The notes beneath the pieces are model-generated. The model was given only the letters and a program-made list of their open reading frames with translations. It did no database searches and had not been told where the DNA came from. A stretch of DNA of 37,032 bases from an uncultured Acholeplasmatales bacterium (GTDB lineage: Bacteria; Bacillota_I; Bacilli_A; Acholeplasmatales; Anaeroplasmataceae). How positions within the stretch are numbered: position 1 is the first letter of the stretch; every line of letters begins with the position of its first letter. The translations under genes were made by a program, and so were the position numbers. Shown here one piece after another: positions 10,848 to 20,263 of this stretch. Location: the NCBI GenBank assembly GCA_905236965.1, contig CAJOQR010000125.1:1-37032 (forward strand), given 5' to 3'.

Positions 10848-11540
10848 ATGACTTTTAGATATGCAACAAAAGGAAGAAGATTTATAACATATTTAATTGA
10901 TTTTGTTTTATTATCAATCATTGCAGGGCATTTAGGTGGTTTTTTTGAAAATTTATTTGGACTAGATTCATCTATTGAAAACTCATATCTTGAATTAGCT
11001 TTAATGGAATATGTAAATTATATGGGTGGTTCTGGTTCAATGGAAAATGTTTTTTATTATTCTCAACAATACGTTTTGCATTATTTGATTAATACATGCT
11101 TTAATAGTATAACAATTTTGTTTTTGATAATTATTTTCTTAATAATTATTCCTAAATTTTGGGGTGGAAAAACCATTGGTAGATGGTTAACTAGATTAAT
11201 ATTGGTTGATAATAAAGGACATTATGTAAATACTAATAAATTAATTTTAAGAGAAATAGTTGGTACATTTATTTTTTATTCAATATTAGGTGGTTTAGGT
11301 ATAATTATTTCAGCATTTATTGTATTAGCTAAAAAAAGGTCAATACCAGATTTAGTCTCTAAAACATATTTAGTTTTTGAACCTGATATGAATGTTAATA
11401 GTAATGATAATAATACTTTTAAATCAAATGATATAACTGATAAATTTGATGATTCTTTAAGTGTTGAAAGCAATTATAAAGAAGTATCAAATGAAGATAT
11501 AAATAATGAAGATTCAGAAGATGATTATAAAATATTTTAG
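10848..11540 (+). CDS. RDD family membrane protein
   Basis: RYATKGRRFITYLIDFVLLSII opening and GGKTIGRWLTRLILVD typical of RDD; acidic C-terminal tail. Confidence 0.8.
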   Translation: MTFRYATKGRRFITYLIDFVLLSIIAGHLGGFFENLFGLDSSIENSYLELALMEYVNYMGGSGSMENVFYYSQQYVLHYLINTCFNSITILFLIIIFLIIIPKFWGGKTIGRWLTRLILVDNKGHYVNTNKLILREIVGTFIFYSILGGLGIIISAFIVLAKKRSIPDLVSKTYLVFEPDMNVNSNDNNTFKSNDITDKFDDSLSVESNYKEVSNEDINNEDSEDDYKIF

Positions 11541-11549
11541 GTGATATTT

Positions 11550-12095
11550 ATGTCAATAACTGTTGTTAAAATTGAAAGTTCATATAAAAATACAATTACC
11601 TCATTGTTAAAAGAACTTGTTGGTTTTAACAATAAAGTAATTGAAAAAGATAATTATACAATCATTGAACATAATTATGAAAACATAGATGATATTAAAT
11701 CATTAATTTTAAGCTTTTCAAGCGAACAAATGATTAATGTTTTTTGTTATCAAACAATCACATATAATTATAATGAAGAATATAATTTAGTTAAAAATGC
11801 ATTAAATAATTATAAAAATGGTTTTTATACTTTAAAGGATTTATTAATTAATGATGATTTAAATAATCATAAAAAAGAAATTTTATCATTAATATTAAGT
11901 GGTTCAGGGATAACTGAAGATTTTATAATTGAATATTTAAAATATGATTTGAATTTAAGCAAAGCAGCAAAAGAGATGTTTATTCATAGAAATACAATGA
12001 TTTATAAATTAGATAAATTAAAGGAATTAACTGGTTTTGATTTAAGGTGCTTTAAAGATTCATATATATTATATAATTTAATAATTAATAAATAA
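11550..12095 (+). CDS. PucR/CdaR-type helix-turn-helix protein
   Basis: C-terminal YDLNLSKAAKEMFIHRNTMIYKLDKLKELTGFDLRCFKDSYILYNLI matches the PucR C-terminal HTH pattern. ATG at 11550 has taggtgat as SD, preferred over GTG at 11541. Confidence 0.75.
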   Translation: MSITVVKIESSYKNTITSLLKELVGFNNKVIEKDNYTIIEHNYENIDDIKSLILSFSSEQMINVFCYQTITYNYNEEYNLVKNALNNYKNGFYTLKDLLINDDLNNHKKEILSLILSGSGITEDFIIEYLKYDLNLSKAAKEMFIHRNTMIYKLDKLKELTGFDLRCFKDSYILYNLIINK

Positions 12096-12168
12096 TTTTT
12101 GTGCATTTTGTACATTTTATTAAAATGCTTTCTATTATAAAATCAAAATATAAATGGAGGATTTAAAA

Positions 12169-13275
12169 ATGGCAACATTAAGTTTAAAAAATATTAATAA
12201 AATTTACCCTAATGGCGTACAAGCTGTATTTGATTTTAATCTAGAAATAGAAGATAAAGAATTCATTATTTTTGTAGGCCCTTCTGGATGTGGTAAATCT
12301 ACTACACTTCGTATGATTGCAGGTTTGGAAGATATCTCATCTGGTGAATTATATATCAATGGCGAGCTTATGAATAATGTAAGCCCTAAAGATCGTGGTA
12401 TTGCGATGGTTTTCCAATCATATGCATTATATCCACATATGACTGTTTATAATAATATGGCATTCTCATTACAATTACGTCGTATGGAAAGAGAAGAGAT
12501 TGCTCAACGTGTTGCTGAAGCAGCAAAAATTTTAGGTCTTGAAGCATTCTTATCAAGATATCCAAGACAATTATCAGGTGGACAATGTCAACGTGTTGCT
12601 TTAGGTAGAGCTATTGTTCAACATGCTAGTGTATTCTTATTAGATGAACCATTATCAAATCTTGATGCTAAGCTTCGTGTTACAATGCGTGGCGAATTAA
12701 CTAAATTACATAAGAGATTAGGTTGTACATCAATTTATGTAACACATGACCAAATTGAAGCTATGACAATGGCAACAAGAATTGTTGTTATGAGAGATGG
12801 TCGTATTCAACAAGTAGGTACTCCAAAAGAAGTTTATAATACACCTGCAAATGTATTCGTTGGTGGATTTATTGGAACACCTCCTATGAATTTTATTCAT
12901 GGTACTTTAACAGATAAAGGTGAATTTATATCTTCAAAAGGAAATTATAAGATCCGTATTCCTGAAGAAAAATTAACTGAAGCAAGAGAAAAAGGATATG
13001 AAAACAGAGATATTATTTTTGGTATTCGTCCTGAAGATATAACAGATAAGAAAGCTGTTATTCAAGCATATCCTGAATCAGTTGTTGATGTAACAGTTGA
13101 ATTATCAGAATTATTAGGTGCTGAAACAAACATCTATACATCAGTTGATGGTGATGCAATTATTGCATCTGTAACTGCAAGAGATGATTTAGCTCCTGGT
13201 CAACCATTAAAGCTTGCTTTTAATATGCATCATTGTCATTTATTTGACCCTGAAACAGAAGAAATTATTAAATAA
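12169..13275 (+). CDS. Carbohydrate ABC transporter ATP-binding protein, MsmK/UgpC type
   Basis: FVGPSGCGKSTTLRMIAGLE, LSGGQCQRVALGRAIV, LLDEPLSNLDAKLR, VTHDQIEAMTMA, TOBE-like C-terminus. Start moved to 12169 (MATLSLKNI), with ggagg at 12156-12160. Confidence 0.93.
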   Translation: MATLSLKNINKIYPNGVQAVFDFNLEIEDKEFIIFVGPSGCGKSTTLRMIAGLEDISSGELYINGELMNNVSPKDRGIAMVFQSYALYPHMTVYNNMAFSLQLRRMEREEIAQRVAEAAKILGLEAFLSRYPRQLSGGQCQRVALGRAIVQHASVFLLDEPLSNLDAKLRVTMRGELTKLHKRLGCTSIYVTHDQIEAMTMATRIVVMRDGRIQQVGTPKEVYNTPANVFVGGFIGTPPMNFIHGTLTDKGEFISSKGNYKIRIPEEKLTEAREKGYENRDIIFGIRPEDITDKKAVIQAYPESVVDVTVELSELLGAETNIYTSVDGDAIIASVTARDDLAPGQPLKLAFNMHHCHLFDPETEEIIK

Positions 13276-13287
13276 TTATGGTTATTT

Positions 13288-13320
13288 ATGGCTCACTCAT
13301 GTGAGCCATTTTATTTTTAT
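13288..13320 (+). terminator. Rho-independent terminator
   Basis: atggctcac-tcat-gtgagccat 9-bp stem followed by tttatttttatt. Confidence 0.88.
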
Positions 13321-13401
13321 TCTTGAAGATTAATAATATACTTTTTCTCTAAAGTTAATGATATTATAAATAAATTTAAATAAATAATTTATCAAATAAT
13401 A

Positions 13402-13430
13402 TTGACTAAAAAAATGATAGATTATAAAAT
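13402..13430 (+). promoter_or_regulatory. Candidate sigma-A promoter of the Rhs gene
   Basis: TTGACT (13402-13407), 17-nt spacer, TAAAAT (13425-13430), upstream of SD agaaaggtg and ATG 13481. Confidence 0.6.
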
Positions 13431-13480
13431 TATAATGTATTAAATCTATTAAAAAATAAAAAAAAGAAAGGTGTATAAAA

Positions 13481-16400
13481 ATGGCAAACACTGGTTTAAA
13501 GGAATATAATAAATTTTTAGATTATAAAATAGGCGGAATATCTTTAAAAATTAATTTATCAAATGTTAATAAAAACTTTCTTTTTATATCACCTTTAACA
13601 TTACAAATCGGTAAAATGCCATTAGATATAAGCATTATATATAATGATTTATGTAAGGATAATATAGAATATTTTGGAAAAGGAATAAGATCAACTTTAT
13701 ATAAAAAAATAAATGAAATATCAAATGATGAATGGGAAGTTGAAAATCCTGATTTTACAGTTGATACATTTAATAAAATAGAAGATTTTAAATATTTAAA
13801 TTATGAAAATAGGAATGTAATAATAAAAGAATATGTATCAGAAGATTTTAATTATAAATTATATGATAAAGAAGGAAATGTAATAGAATATAATGATAAT
13901 TCAAATAATTATTTTAAGTATGTAAATATTATAGGTGAATCAAAATATTTAATTACATATCCTGCTAATCAAATAATTTATAAAAATTCATTTAATGATA
14001 ATTTAACATTAAATATAACAAATAATAGAATAAATAATTGTTATTATAGAGATTCATCTTCAACAGATATATTATTTGAAACAGAATTAATATATGATAA
14101 TTTAAATAGATTAGAAGAAATAAAGATAAAAAAAGGAAATGAATATTTAAGAGATGAATCAATAATATATGGAAATAATTCATATACATTTATAGATAAT
14201 ATAAGTGGTAATAAAATAATAATAACAATAAATTCAAATTCAACTCTAATTGAAGAATATTTTTTAAATAATTTAATAGGAACAACAACAATAAATTATT
14301 ATATAAATAAAACAAAAGTAATAAATTCATTAGGACAAGAAATAATTTATTTGTTTTCAAATGAAGGATTGTTAATAACAGAATTAGAAGATAATATGGC
14401 AAAAGGATATGTATATAATAAGACATTTAAAGCACCAACACTTCTAACTAATGAATTTAGGGTTAAAAGTATAGATAGCTCGGTAACTAGAAAATCTTTA
14501 GGTACATTTACAACTTCAAATATAAATAAATCTGAATATACACAAACTATTGACTCTGATTTGAGTGAAATAATAGATAATTTATATCAATTAGAAGGAA
14601 CTGGAAATATATATAAAACAGTTACGATTGAAGGCACATCAAATGATTATTTGACTTTTTTGATATGGATGAAAGAAATGACAGTATCATCAAATTCAAG
14701 TGCTTTTATTGAATTGATGGTAAATTCAGATATTCAAAGAATTTATTTAAATGATTTAACAGTATGTAATAATTTTAGGATGATAACAGTAGGAATAAGA
14801 CCTAAAAAATCATATAGTAGTGTTAGAATGTTAATTCATTTAACAAATTGTACACTATTAATGGGAGGAATCCAATTAATAAAAAAAGGATTTGGAATAT
14901 TATATGAATATGATGAGCTTGGAAATGTAATAAAAAAAGAAGATAAGCTTGGAATATCATCATATGAATATAATTCAAATAATAAAATAATAAATGTATC
15001 AGATTATGTAGGAAATATTAAAAATATAGAATATAACCAAAATAATCAACAAGAGATAAATGGAACAAGATATGGAGTTTTAGAAAAAAATGAATATGAT
15101 ACATCAAATATTCATAATTTAATTAAAAAAACATATAAAACAATTGAAGAAGAATTTAGTGAAGAATATTTTTATTCAAATGGAAAAGATTTAACAAAAA
15201 CAAAAGATATATTTTCAAATGAAACATTTTATGATTATGATACATTTAAAAATATATCTAATATATTAAGATTAAATATAGATGTTAAAGAATTTAATTA
15301 TAATAATAAAAATTTATTATCGAGTATAATAAGAAATCCAGAAGATAATTATGAAGTAGCATCATATACATATGATAATTATTATAGAATTTCAACAATT
15401 ACTACAGCATCAAATTCAGTTTATAGCTTTACATATGATAATTATAATAATATATGCAATATAACTCTTGATGGAATATCATTAATTAATTTTACATATG
15501 ATGATAATCAAATGTTAACAAATTTAACATATCCAAATGGAGATTTTTATACAATATGCTATTCAAATAATTATAAAACAATATCATCAATATCTATCAA
15601 TAATATATTAGCATATGAATATACATATGATGTGGAATTAAGATTAACAGGAATATCAAATAATGATATAACAAAAACATATACTTATGATAATGATTCA
15701 AAAATTATAAATCAAGAAATAAATGGTAATTTAATAGAATATAAATATTATTTAGATGAATTAAAAATGATAATTGATCATATTGATAATAAGAATTTTT
15801 ATCAAATATATAATTCAAAAGAAATTGAATTAGGGGCAAATCCTTTAATGTTAGAAAAATATGTTATAAATAATTCAAATCTTTTTATAACAACATTTTC
15901 AAATCCAATAAAGGTAAATAATGAAGAAAATTTTTGTTGTGCAAAAAATAAAAATAATATAATATTACCGATATTATCATCAGGTGGAAATACATATAAT
16001 TGTATTGAAAATGTTGGAGGAGTAAATGCATACTTACCTGGAAAGAATTCGAAATATTTAAGTTATGATTGTAATGGAACGACACCAGAAGGAAGCGGAA
16101 TTGCGATAGGAATGTGGATAAAACCATTTACCATAAATGATAGTTATATATTTATGATAAGAAGGTTTAATTTAAGTACTCCTGCAATATATGCAAGATT
16201 ATTAAATGGAAGTATAAAAATATATGTAGAAAACAATCAAGGAACAAGAATTAATATAATAACAACAGATAGCTTAATAACAAATAATGAGTGGACATTT
16301 ATAGCATTAAATTATTATGTAGATTATATAGAAGAAGATGATTATGGATTTGAAATATATTGTTATGAATTTTATATAAGAAATAAAAAATATACATATT

Positions 16401-18853
16401 ATAGTCAAAGTCAAGATTATAATATATCAAATTTAAATAATTTAAGATATCATTTAGGATATCAAATGATAAATGGAAATATATCAAATGTTTTCAATGG
16501 ATATATAACAGGACTAATAATGTCAAATGGCAATTATTTAAATACAATATTTTTAAAACAATATTATATAGAATCATTTTATGATTTAATAAATAAAGCT
16601 AAAACTAAAGCAGTAGATTATTCTACTCATACATATTTTCATGAATCAGGAATATATCCAAATTATGATATTTTATCACTTAGAGGAAATTTAGAAAGTA
16701 AAAATGGTTTAAGACCAAAAATATATGACATACCACAAATAAATGGAGAATATATAAGTTCAAGCTTTAATTATAATAATATAAAAAATAGTTATGTATA
16801 TACTCCAAAATCACTTTTAGGATATGAATTAAATTATAGAGATTATGGAACAATTATATTAAGTTTTATAACATATGATACATTATTAAAAGAAACTATA
16901 TTAGAATTACATGATTCTAATAGAAAAATAGAAGTATATATTTTAAATGATTATTTATATTTAAATTTGTTTGGGACAACATATAATTTAAATTATTATG
17001 TTTCAAAAAATGCATGGCATAGATTAGGGATAAGCTTTTCATATGATGAGCCAACAATTTCATTTAGACTTTTTTATGATAATAATTCAACATTAAAAAC
17101 AAAAAATATATCACAATTAGCATCAATAAAGACATTATATATAGGTAGTCAAGAAGAAAATAGTAATGCAAGTAATTTGTTGTTTGGACAAATAGCTGAT
17201 GTTTTATTGAATGAGGCATATATAACATATTCAACATTTAATGCAATAACAAATACAACGTTTGCTATATCAAAGGCATTAGAATATGATTCATTAGGAA
17301 GAAAAATAAAAGAAATAATAAATTATGATGGAACTGAGGTATTAATAAATACACATACATATGATAAAATGAGAATAGTATCTGAAAATTTATCAGGTGT
17401 AGGTAGAACTTATAATTATAATGCTAGAAATTATATATCATCAATTATAGATTCAACATATGGAAATCATACATATACATATGATGATAGAGGATATTTA
17501 GCAAGTGATAATAATATAAATTATGCATATGATGGAAATGGAAATATATTAAGTGCAGGATCGATGCAATTTATATATGATTCAAATTATAAAGATAGAT
17601 TAAATTCAGTTGGTGGAATAAATATTACATATGCATCAAATAATCCATATTATCCTATATCATATAAAAATATGACATTTACATATGAAGGAAGAAAATT
17701 AAAAGAAGTAGGATTACCTAATAATAAAAAAGTAATATTTTATTATGATGATGAAGGAATAAGATATAAAAAAGAAATAAAAGAAAATAATGTTGTAACT
17801 AAAACAATATTGTATTATTATGATAATAAGAGATTATTATGTGAAATAGATGGAAATGTAAAAAGAAATTATTTATATGATAATGAAGAATCAATATATG
17901 GATATGTAGAAGGAGAAATGTCGTATTATTATATAAAAGATTCACTTGGAATAATACATGGAATAAAAAACATATCAGGACAAATAGTAGCATCATATAC
18001 ATATGATGCCTATGGAAATATAATAAATGAGACAGGAACATTAAATAATAATATAAAATATAAAGGATATTATTATGATGAAGAAATAGGAATGTATTAT
18101 TTATTATCAAGATATTATTATCCAGAATGGAGAAGATTCTTAACACCAGATAATTATACTTATTTAGATTTTGAAGATATAAATGATTTAAATCTATTTG
18201 CTTATTGCAATAATAATCCTATTATGTATTCTGATCCTGAGGGCCACCTTTTTATAAGTGCCATGGTTATTGGAGGAATTGTTGGCTTTATAACTTGTGC
18301 AGGTGTTAGTGCTATATCTCAAGGTATAACTAGTGGTTGGAATAATATAAATGGATGGCAGGTTCTTTTTGATGGCGTAATTGGAGGAGTTAGTGGCATA
18401 TTATCATCATCAGGTATTGGAGCTATTGCATCTAGAATAATTTCAGGATGCATTGGATTTGCAGGAAGTGTAGGGGGAGATTTAATTTCATCAGGAGGTG
18501 ATTGGGAATCAATTAATTGGTGTAAGGCTGCATCTTTAGCTATTGCTAATGCTATAATTTCTTGGAAAGGTGGAGCACAAAATTCCAAAAATATAGGTGA
18601 AAAACTTCTTAATGATAAAGAAGTAAATAGAACATTTAAAATTTTATATGATGCAACTAATAATTATATTTCTGGTTCGATTTCAAAAAGAGGGTTTGCT
18701 GGAGTTTTTAATTTGTATGGTAAGCAGTTTATTAATTCAGTTACTGATGCTATGCCAGCTATAATAGTTAAATCAACAGCAAATGGACTTGCAAAAAATA
18801 CAATATCTTCGATTGCAAGTGGATTAGCCAATTTTATTGATTATCATGTATGA
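13481..18853 (+). CDS. Rhs/YD-repeat polymorphic-toxin-type protein with embedded LamG/concanavalin-like domains and a Gly-rich C-terminal tip
   Basis: Many YD repeats (YTYDNYYRIS, FTYDNYNNI, YTYDDRGYLASDNNINYAYDGNGNIL); Rhs core end YYYDEEIGMYYLLSRYYYPEWRRFLTPD...NLFAYCNNNPIMYSDPEGH; variable C-terminus after PEGH; no N-terminal signal peptide. Confidence 0.92.
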   Translation: MANTGLKEYNKFLDYKIGGISLKINLSNVNKNFLFISPLTLQIGKMPLDISIIYNDLCKDNIEYFGKGIRSTLYKKINEISNDEWEVENPDFTVDTFNKIEDFKYLNYENRNVIIKEYVSEDFNYKLYDKEGNVIEYNDNSNNYFKYVNIIGESKYLITYPANQIIYKNSFNDNLTLNITNNRINNCYYRDSSSTDILFETELIYDNLNRLEEIKIKKGNEYLRDESIIYGNNSYTFIDNISGNKIIITINSNSTLIEEYFLNNLIGTTTINYYINKTKVINSLGQEIIYLFSNEGLLITELEDNMAKGYVYNKTFKAPTLLTNEFRVKSIDSSVTRKSLGTFTTSNINKSEYTQTIDSDLSEIIDNLYQLEGTGNIYKTVTIEGTSNDYLTFLIWMKEMTVSSNSSAFIELMVNSDIQRIYLNDLTVCNNFRMITVGIRPKKSYSSVRMLIHLTNCTLLMGGIQLIKKGFGILYEYDELGNVIKKEDKLGISSYEYNSNNKIINVSDYVGNIKNIEYNQNNQQEINGTRYGVLEKNEYDTSNIHNLIKKTYKTIEEEFSEEYFYSNGKDLTKTKDIFSNETFYDYDTFKNISNILRLNIDVKEFNYNNKNLLSSIIRNPEDNYEVASYTYDNYYRISTITTASNSVYSFTYDNYNNICNITLDGISLINFTYDDNQMLTNLTYPNGDFYTICYSNNYKTISSISINNILAYEYTYDVELRLTGISNNDITKTYTYDNDSKIINQEINGNLIEYKYYLDELKMIIDHIDNKNFYQIYNSKEIELGANPLMLEKYVINNSNLFITTFSNPIKVNNEENFCCAKNKNNIILPILSSGGNTYNCIENVGGVNAYLPGKNSKYLSYDCNGTTPEGSGIAIGMWIKPFTINDSYIFMIRRFNLSTPAIYARLLNGSIKIYVENNQGTRINIITTDSLITNNEWTFIALNYYVDYIEEDDYGFEIYCYEFYIRNKKYTYYSQSQDYNISNLNNLRYHLGYQMINGNISNVFNGYITGLIMSNGNYLNTIFLKQYYIESFYDLINKAKTKAVDYSTHTYFHESGIYPNYDILSLRGNLESKNGLRPKIYDIPQINGEYISSSFNYNNIKNSYVYTPKSLLGYELNYRDYGTIILSFITYDTLLKETILELHDSNRKIEVYILNDYLYLNLFGTTYNLNYYVSKNAWHRLGISFSYDEPTISFRLFYDNNSTLKTKNISQLASIKTLYIGSQEENSNASNLLFGQIADVLLNEAYITYSTFNAITNTTFAISKALEYDSLGRKIKEIINYDGTEVLINTHTYDKMRIVSENLSGVGRTYNYNARNYISSIIDSTYGNHTYTYDDRGYLASDNNINYAYDGNGNILSAGSMQFIYDSNYKDRLNSVGGINITYASNNPYYPISYKNMTFTYEGRKLKEVGLPNNKKVIFYYDDEGIRYKKEIKENNVVTKTILYYYDNKRLLCEIDGNVKRNYLYDNEESIYGYVEGEMSYYYIKDSLGIIHGIKNISGQIVASYTYDAYGNIINETGTLNNNIKYKGYYYDEEIGMYYLLSRYYYPEWRRFLTPDNYTYLDFEDINDLNLFAYCNNNPIMYSDPEGHLFISAMVIGGIVGFITCAGVSAISQGITSGWNNINGWQVLFDGVIGGVSGILSSSGIGAIASRIISGCIGFAGSVGGDLISSGGDWESINWCKAASLAIANAIISWKGGAQNSKNIGEKLLNDKEVNRTFKILYDATNNYISGSISKRGFAGVFNLYGKQFINSVTDAMPAIIVKSTANGLAKNTISSIASGLANFIDYHV

Positions 18854-19260
18854 TAGATGGAATTAAATTATTATTAGCGAAAAATAGCTGGGTTTGGGTG
18901 CTTTGGCTTTGTTTGTATTATAGTGTATTAAATTACCAATCATTAGGAGTTCTTGATCTTAAAATAGAATTCTACTTGAAATATTGTGTTAAAAATAAGT
19001 TTTTAAATAAGTTATTCTTTAAAGATTCTGATTCTACAATCCTCATTTTTGGTGCTATATACACAATTATACTTTTTTTTGTTGCGCTGTTATATTCGAT
19101 TATTACTGTTGCATGTTATTGTTTAGATATAGAAATATTTAGTTTAAAATTTACATTTTATTTTTTTCCTGTTATATATGTCTATATACCATTTATTTTT
19201 ATGGTATATTTGGATATATTTCAAAGAGATGATTACTACAAAAGAAAAAAAAGAAAATAA
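18850..19260 (+). CDS. Integral membrane protein, candidate cognate immunity protein of the Rhs tip
   Basis: ATGA overlap with the Rhs stop (18850-18853); 136 aa with several hydrophobic segments and a basic C-terminus (YYKRKKRK). Confidence 0.55.
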   Translation: MIDGIKLLLAKNSWVWVLWLCLYYSVLNYQSLGVLDLKIEFYLKYCVKNKFLNKLFFKDSDSTILIFGAIYTIILFFVALLYSIITVACYCLDIEIFSLKFTFYFFPVIYVYIPFIFMVYLDIFQRDDYYKRKKRK

Positions 19261-19358
19261 GATAGAGCTTTAAATATGAATTAAAAATTATAATAATATC
19301 TTGGCAATTGTGTTTTATTTTATCCATTTAGTGTCTACTTTATTAAGAACACAATACT

Positions 19359-19496
19359 GCAATTTTCGGTGGAGTAGGATACATTAGTGGTTTTGCAACT
19401 TTAAGAATTCCTTTTGCTGGTGGCAGAGTAGGCTTAAAATATAGTGCGATAAGATTTGGAATTGAAAAAATATTAGATTTACCAAAGTATTTTTAA
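19359..19496 (+). pseudogene. Orphan C-terminal fragment resembling an Rhs tip
   Basis: Frame reads AIFGGVGYISGFATLRIPFAGGRVGLKYSAIRFGIEKILDLPKYF*, with no start or SD and an in-frame TAA at 19344-19346. Confidence 0.45.
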
Positions 19497-19511
19497 AGTT
19501 ATTGGAGTAAT

Positions 19512-19975
19512 ATGAAAATAAATATATTTAAAGGTTTTTCTTTAAGGATTTTGTTTAATGTTGATATATTTATGTCACCATTTTTGATAATGGCTATTAT
19601 TTTATATATTGTTAAAAGTGATTATATCCTATTAACTGTTGTTATTATATTATATATACTCATATCTGCTATAGTTTTATTTATATCATATGTTTTTTTA
19701 GAAAAAAATATAATTATAAATATATTTATTTTGAAGAAGAATCATTTTTGTTGATAAATAGGAATGGAGGAATTATTGATTTTGAAAATTCAAAAATATA
19801 TATTGATAACCCAATTTTAGGATTATTAATATCACCTATTCATCTTGTATTATATTATGAATTAAAATCTGATTTTGAAATAAAAGAAAAAAGTATAGAG
19901 TATACAAGGGTATATTTGACTATTGGAGATTACATAAAATTAAAAAAAGCAAAAAACAAATATGTAGAATCGTGA
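19512..19975 (+). pseudogene. Membrane protein interrupted by a -1 frame change (ORFs 19512..19754 and 19748..19975)
   Basis: The second ORF's frame is open upstream (RKKYNYKYIYFEEESFLLINRNGGIIDFENS...), so the pair reads as one protein joined at the T7/A7 tracts near 19693-19708. The second ORF begins only with TTG and lacks an obvious SD. Confidence 0.55.
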
Positions 19976-20263
19976 TTTACCCATTTCTTTAGACAAATTT
20001 AATTAATTATAGCTGTCGTGTGGTTTGCTGTCTATATTGTAAATAATATTGATTAAACAAAATAATTAATATAATATTAATTTAGTCTAAAAAATGTACG
20101 CATCCATAATATTACATTTTTATCTTGAAATTTATAGTGATAGAATTGATTTGTGGAAATTATTTATTGATTAGTATAAAAATTCCTAATTATAAGAAAG
20201 TTAAAAAGAAGTTTTTTGATGATAATAGCAATAAATTTAAAAACTAATTAAGGAAATGAGAAT

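Noticed and set aside
10688-11473. Minus-strand ORFs 10688-10921 and 11276-11473
   Set aside because: Antisense shadows of sufB and the RDD gene.
13992-18146. Antisense ORFs opposite the Rhs gene (13992-14189, 14190-14426, 15885-16127, 16299-16487, 17799-18146)
   Set aside because: Leu/Tyr/Asn/His low-complexity translations created by A-ending codons and YD repeats on the sense strand; no SD or family resemblance.
13481-18180. CRISPR-like or tandem DNA repeats (many ACATATGA octamers)
   Set aside because: These are degenerate codons of YTYD repeats at irregular spacing, not a CRISPR array.
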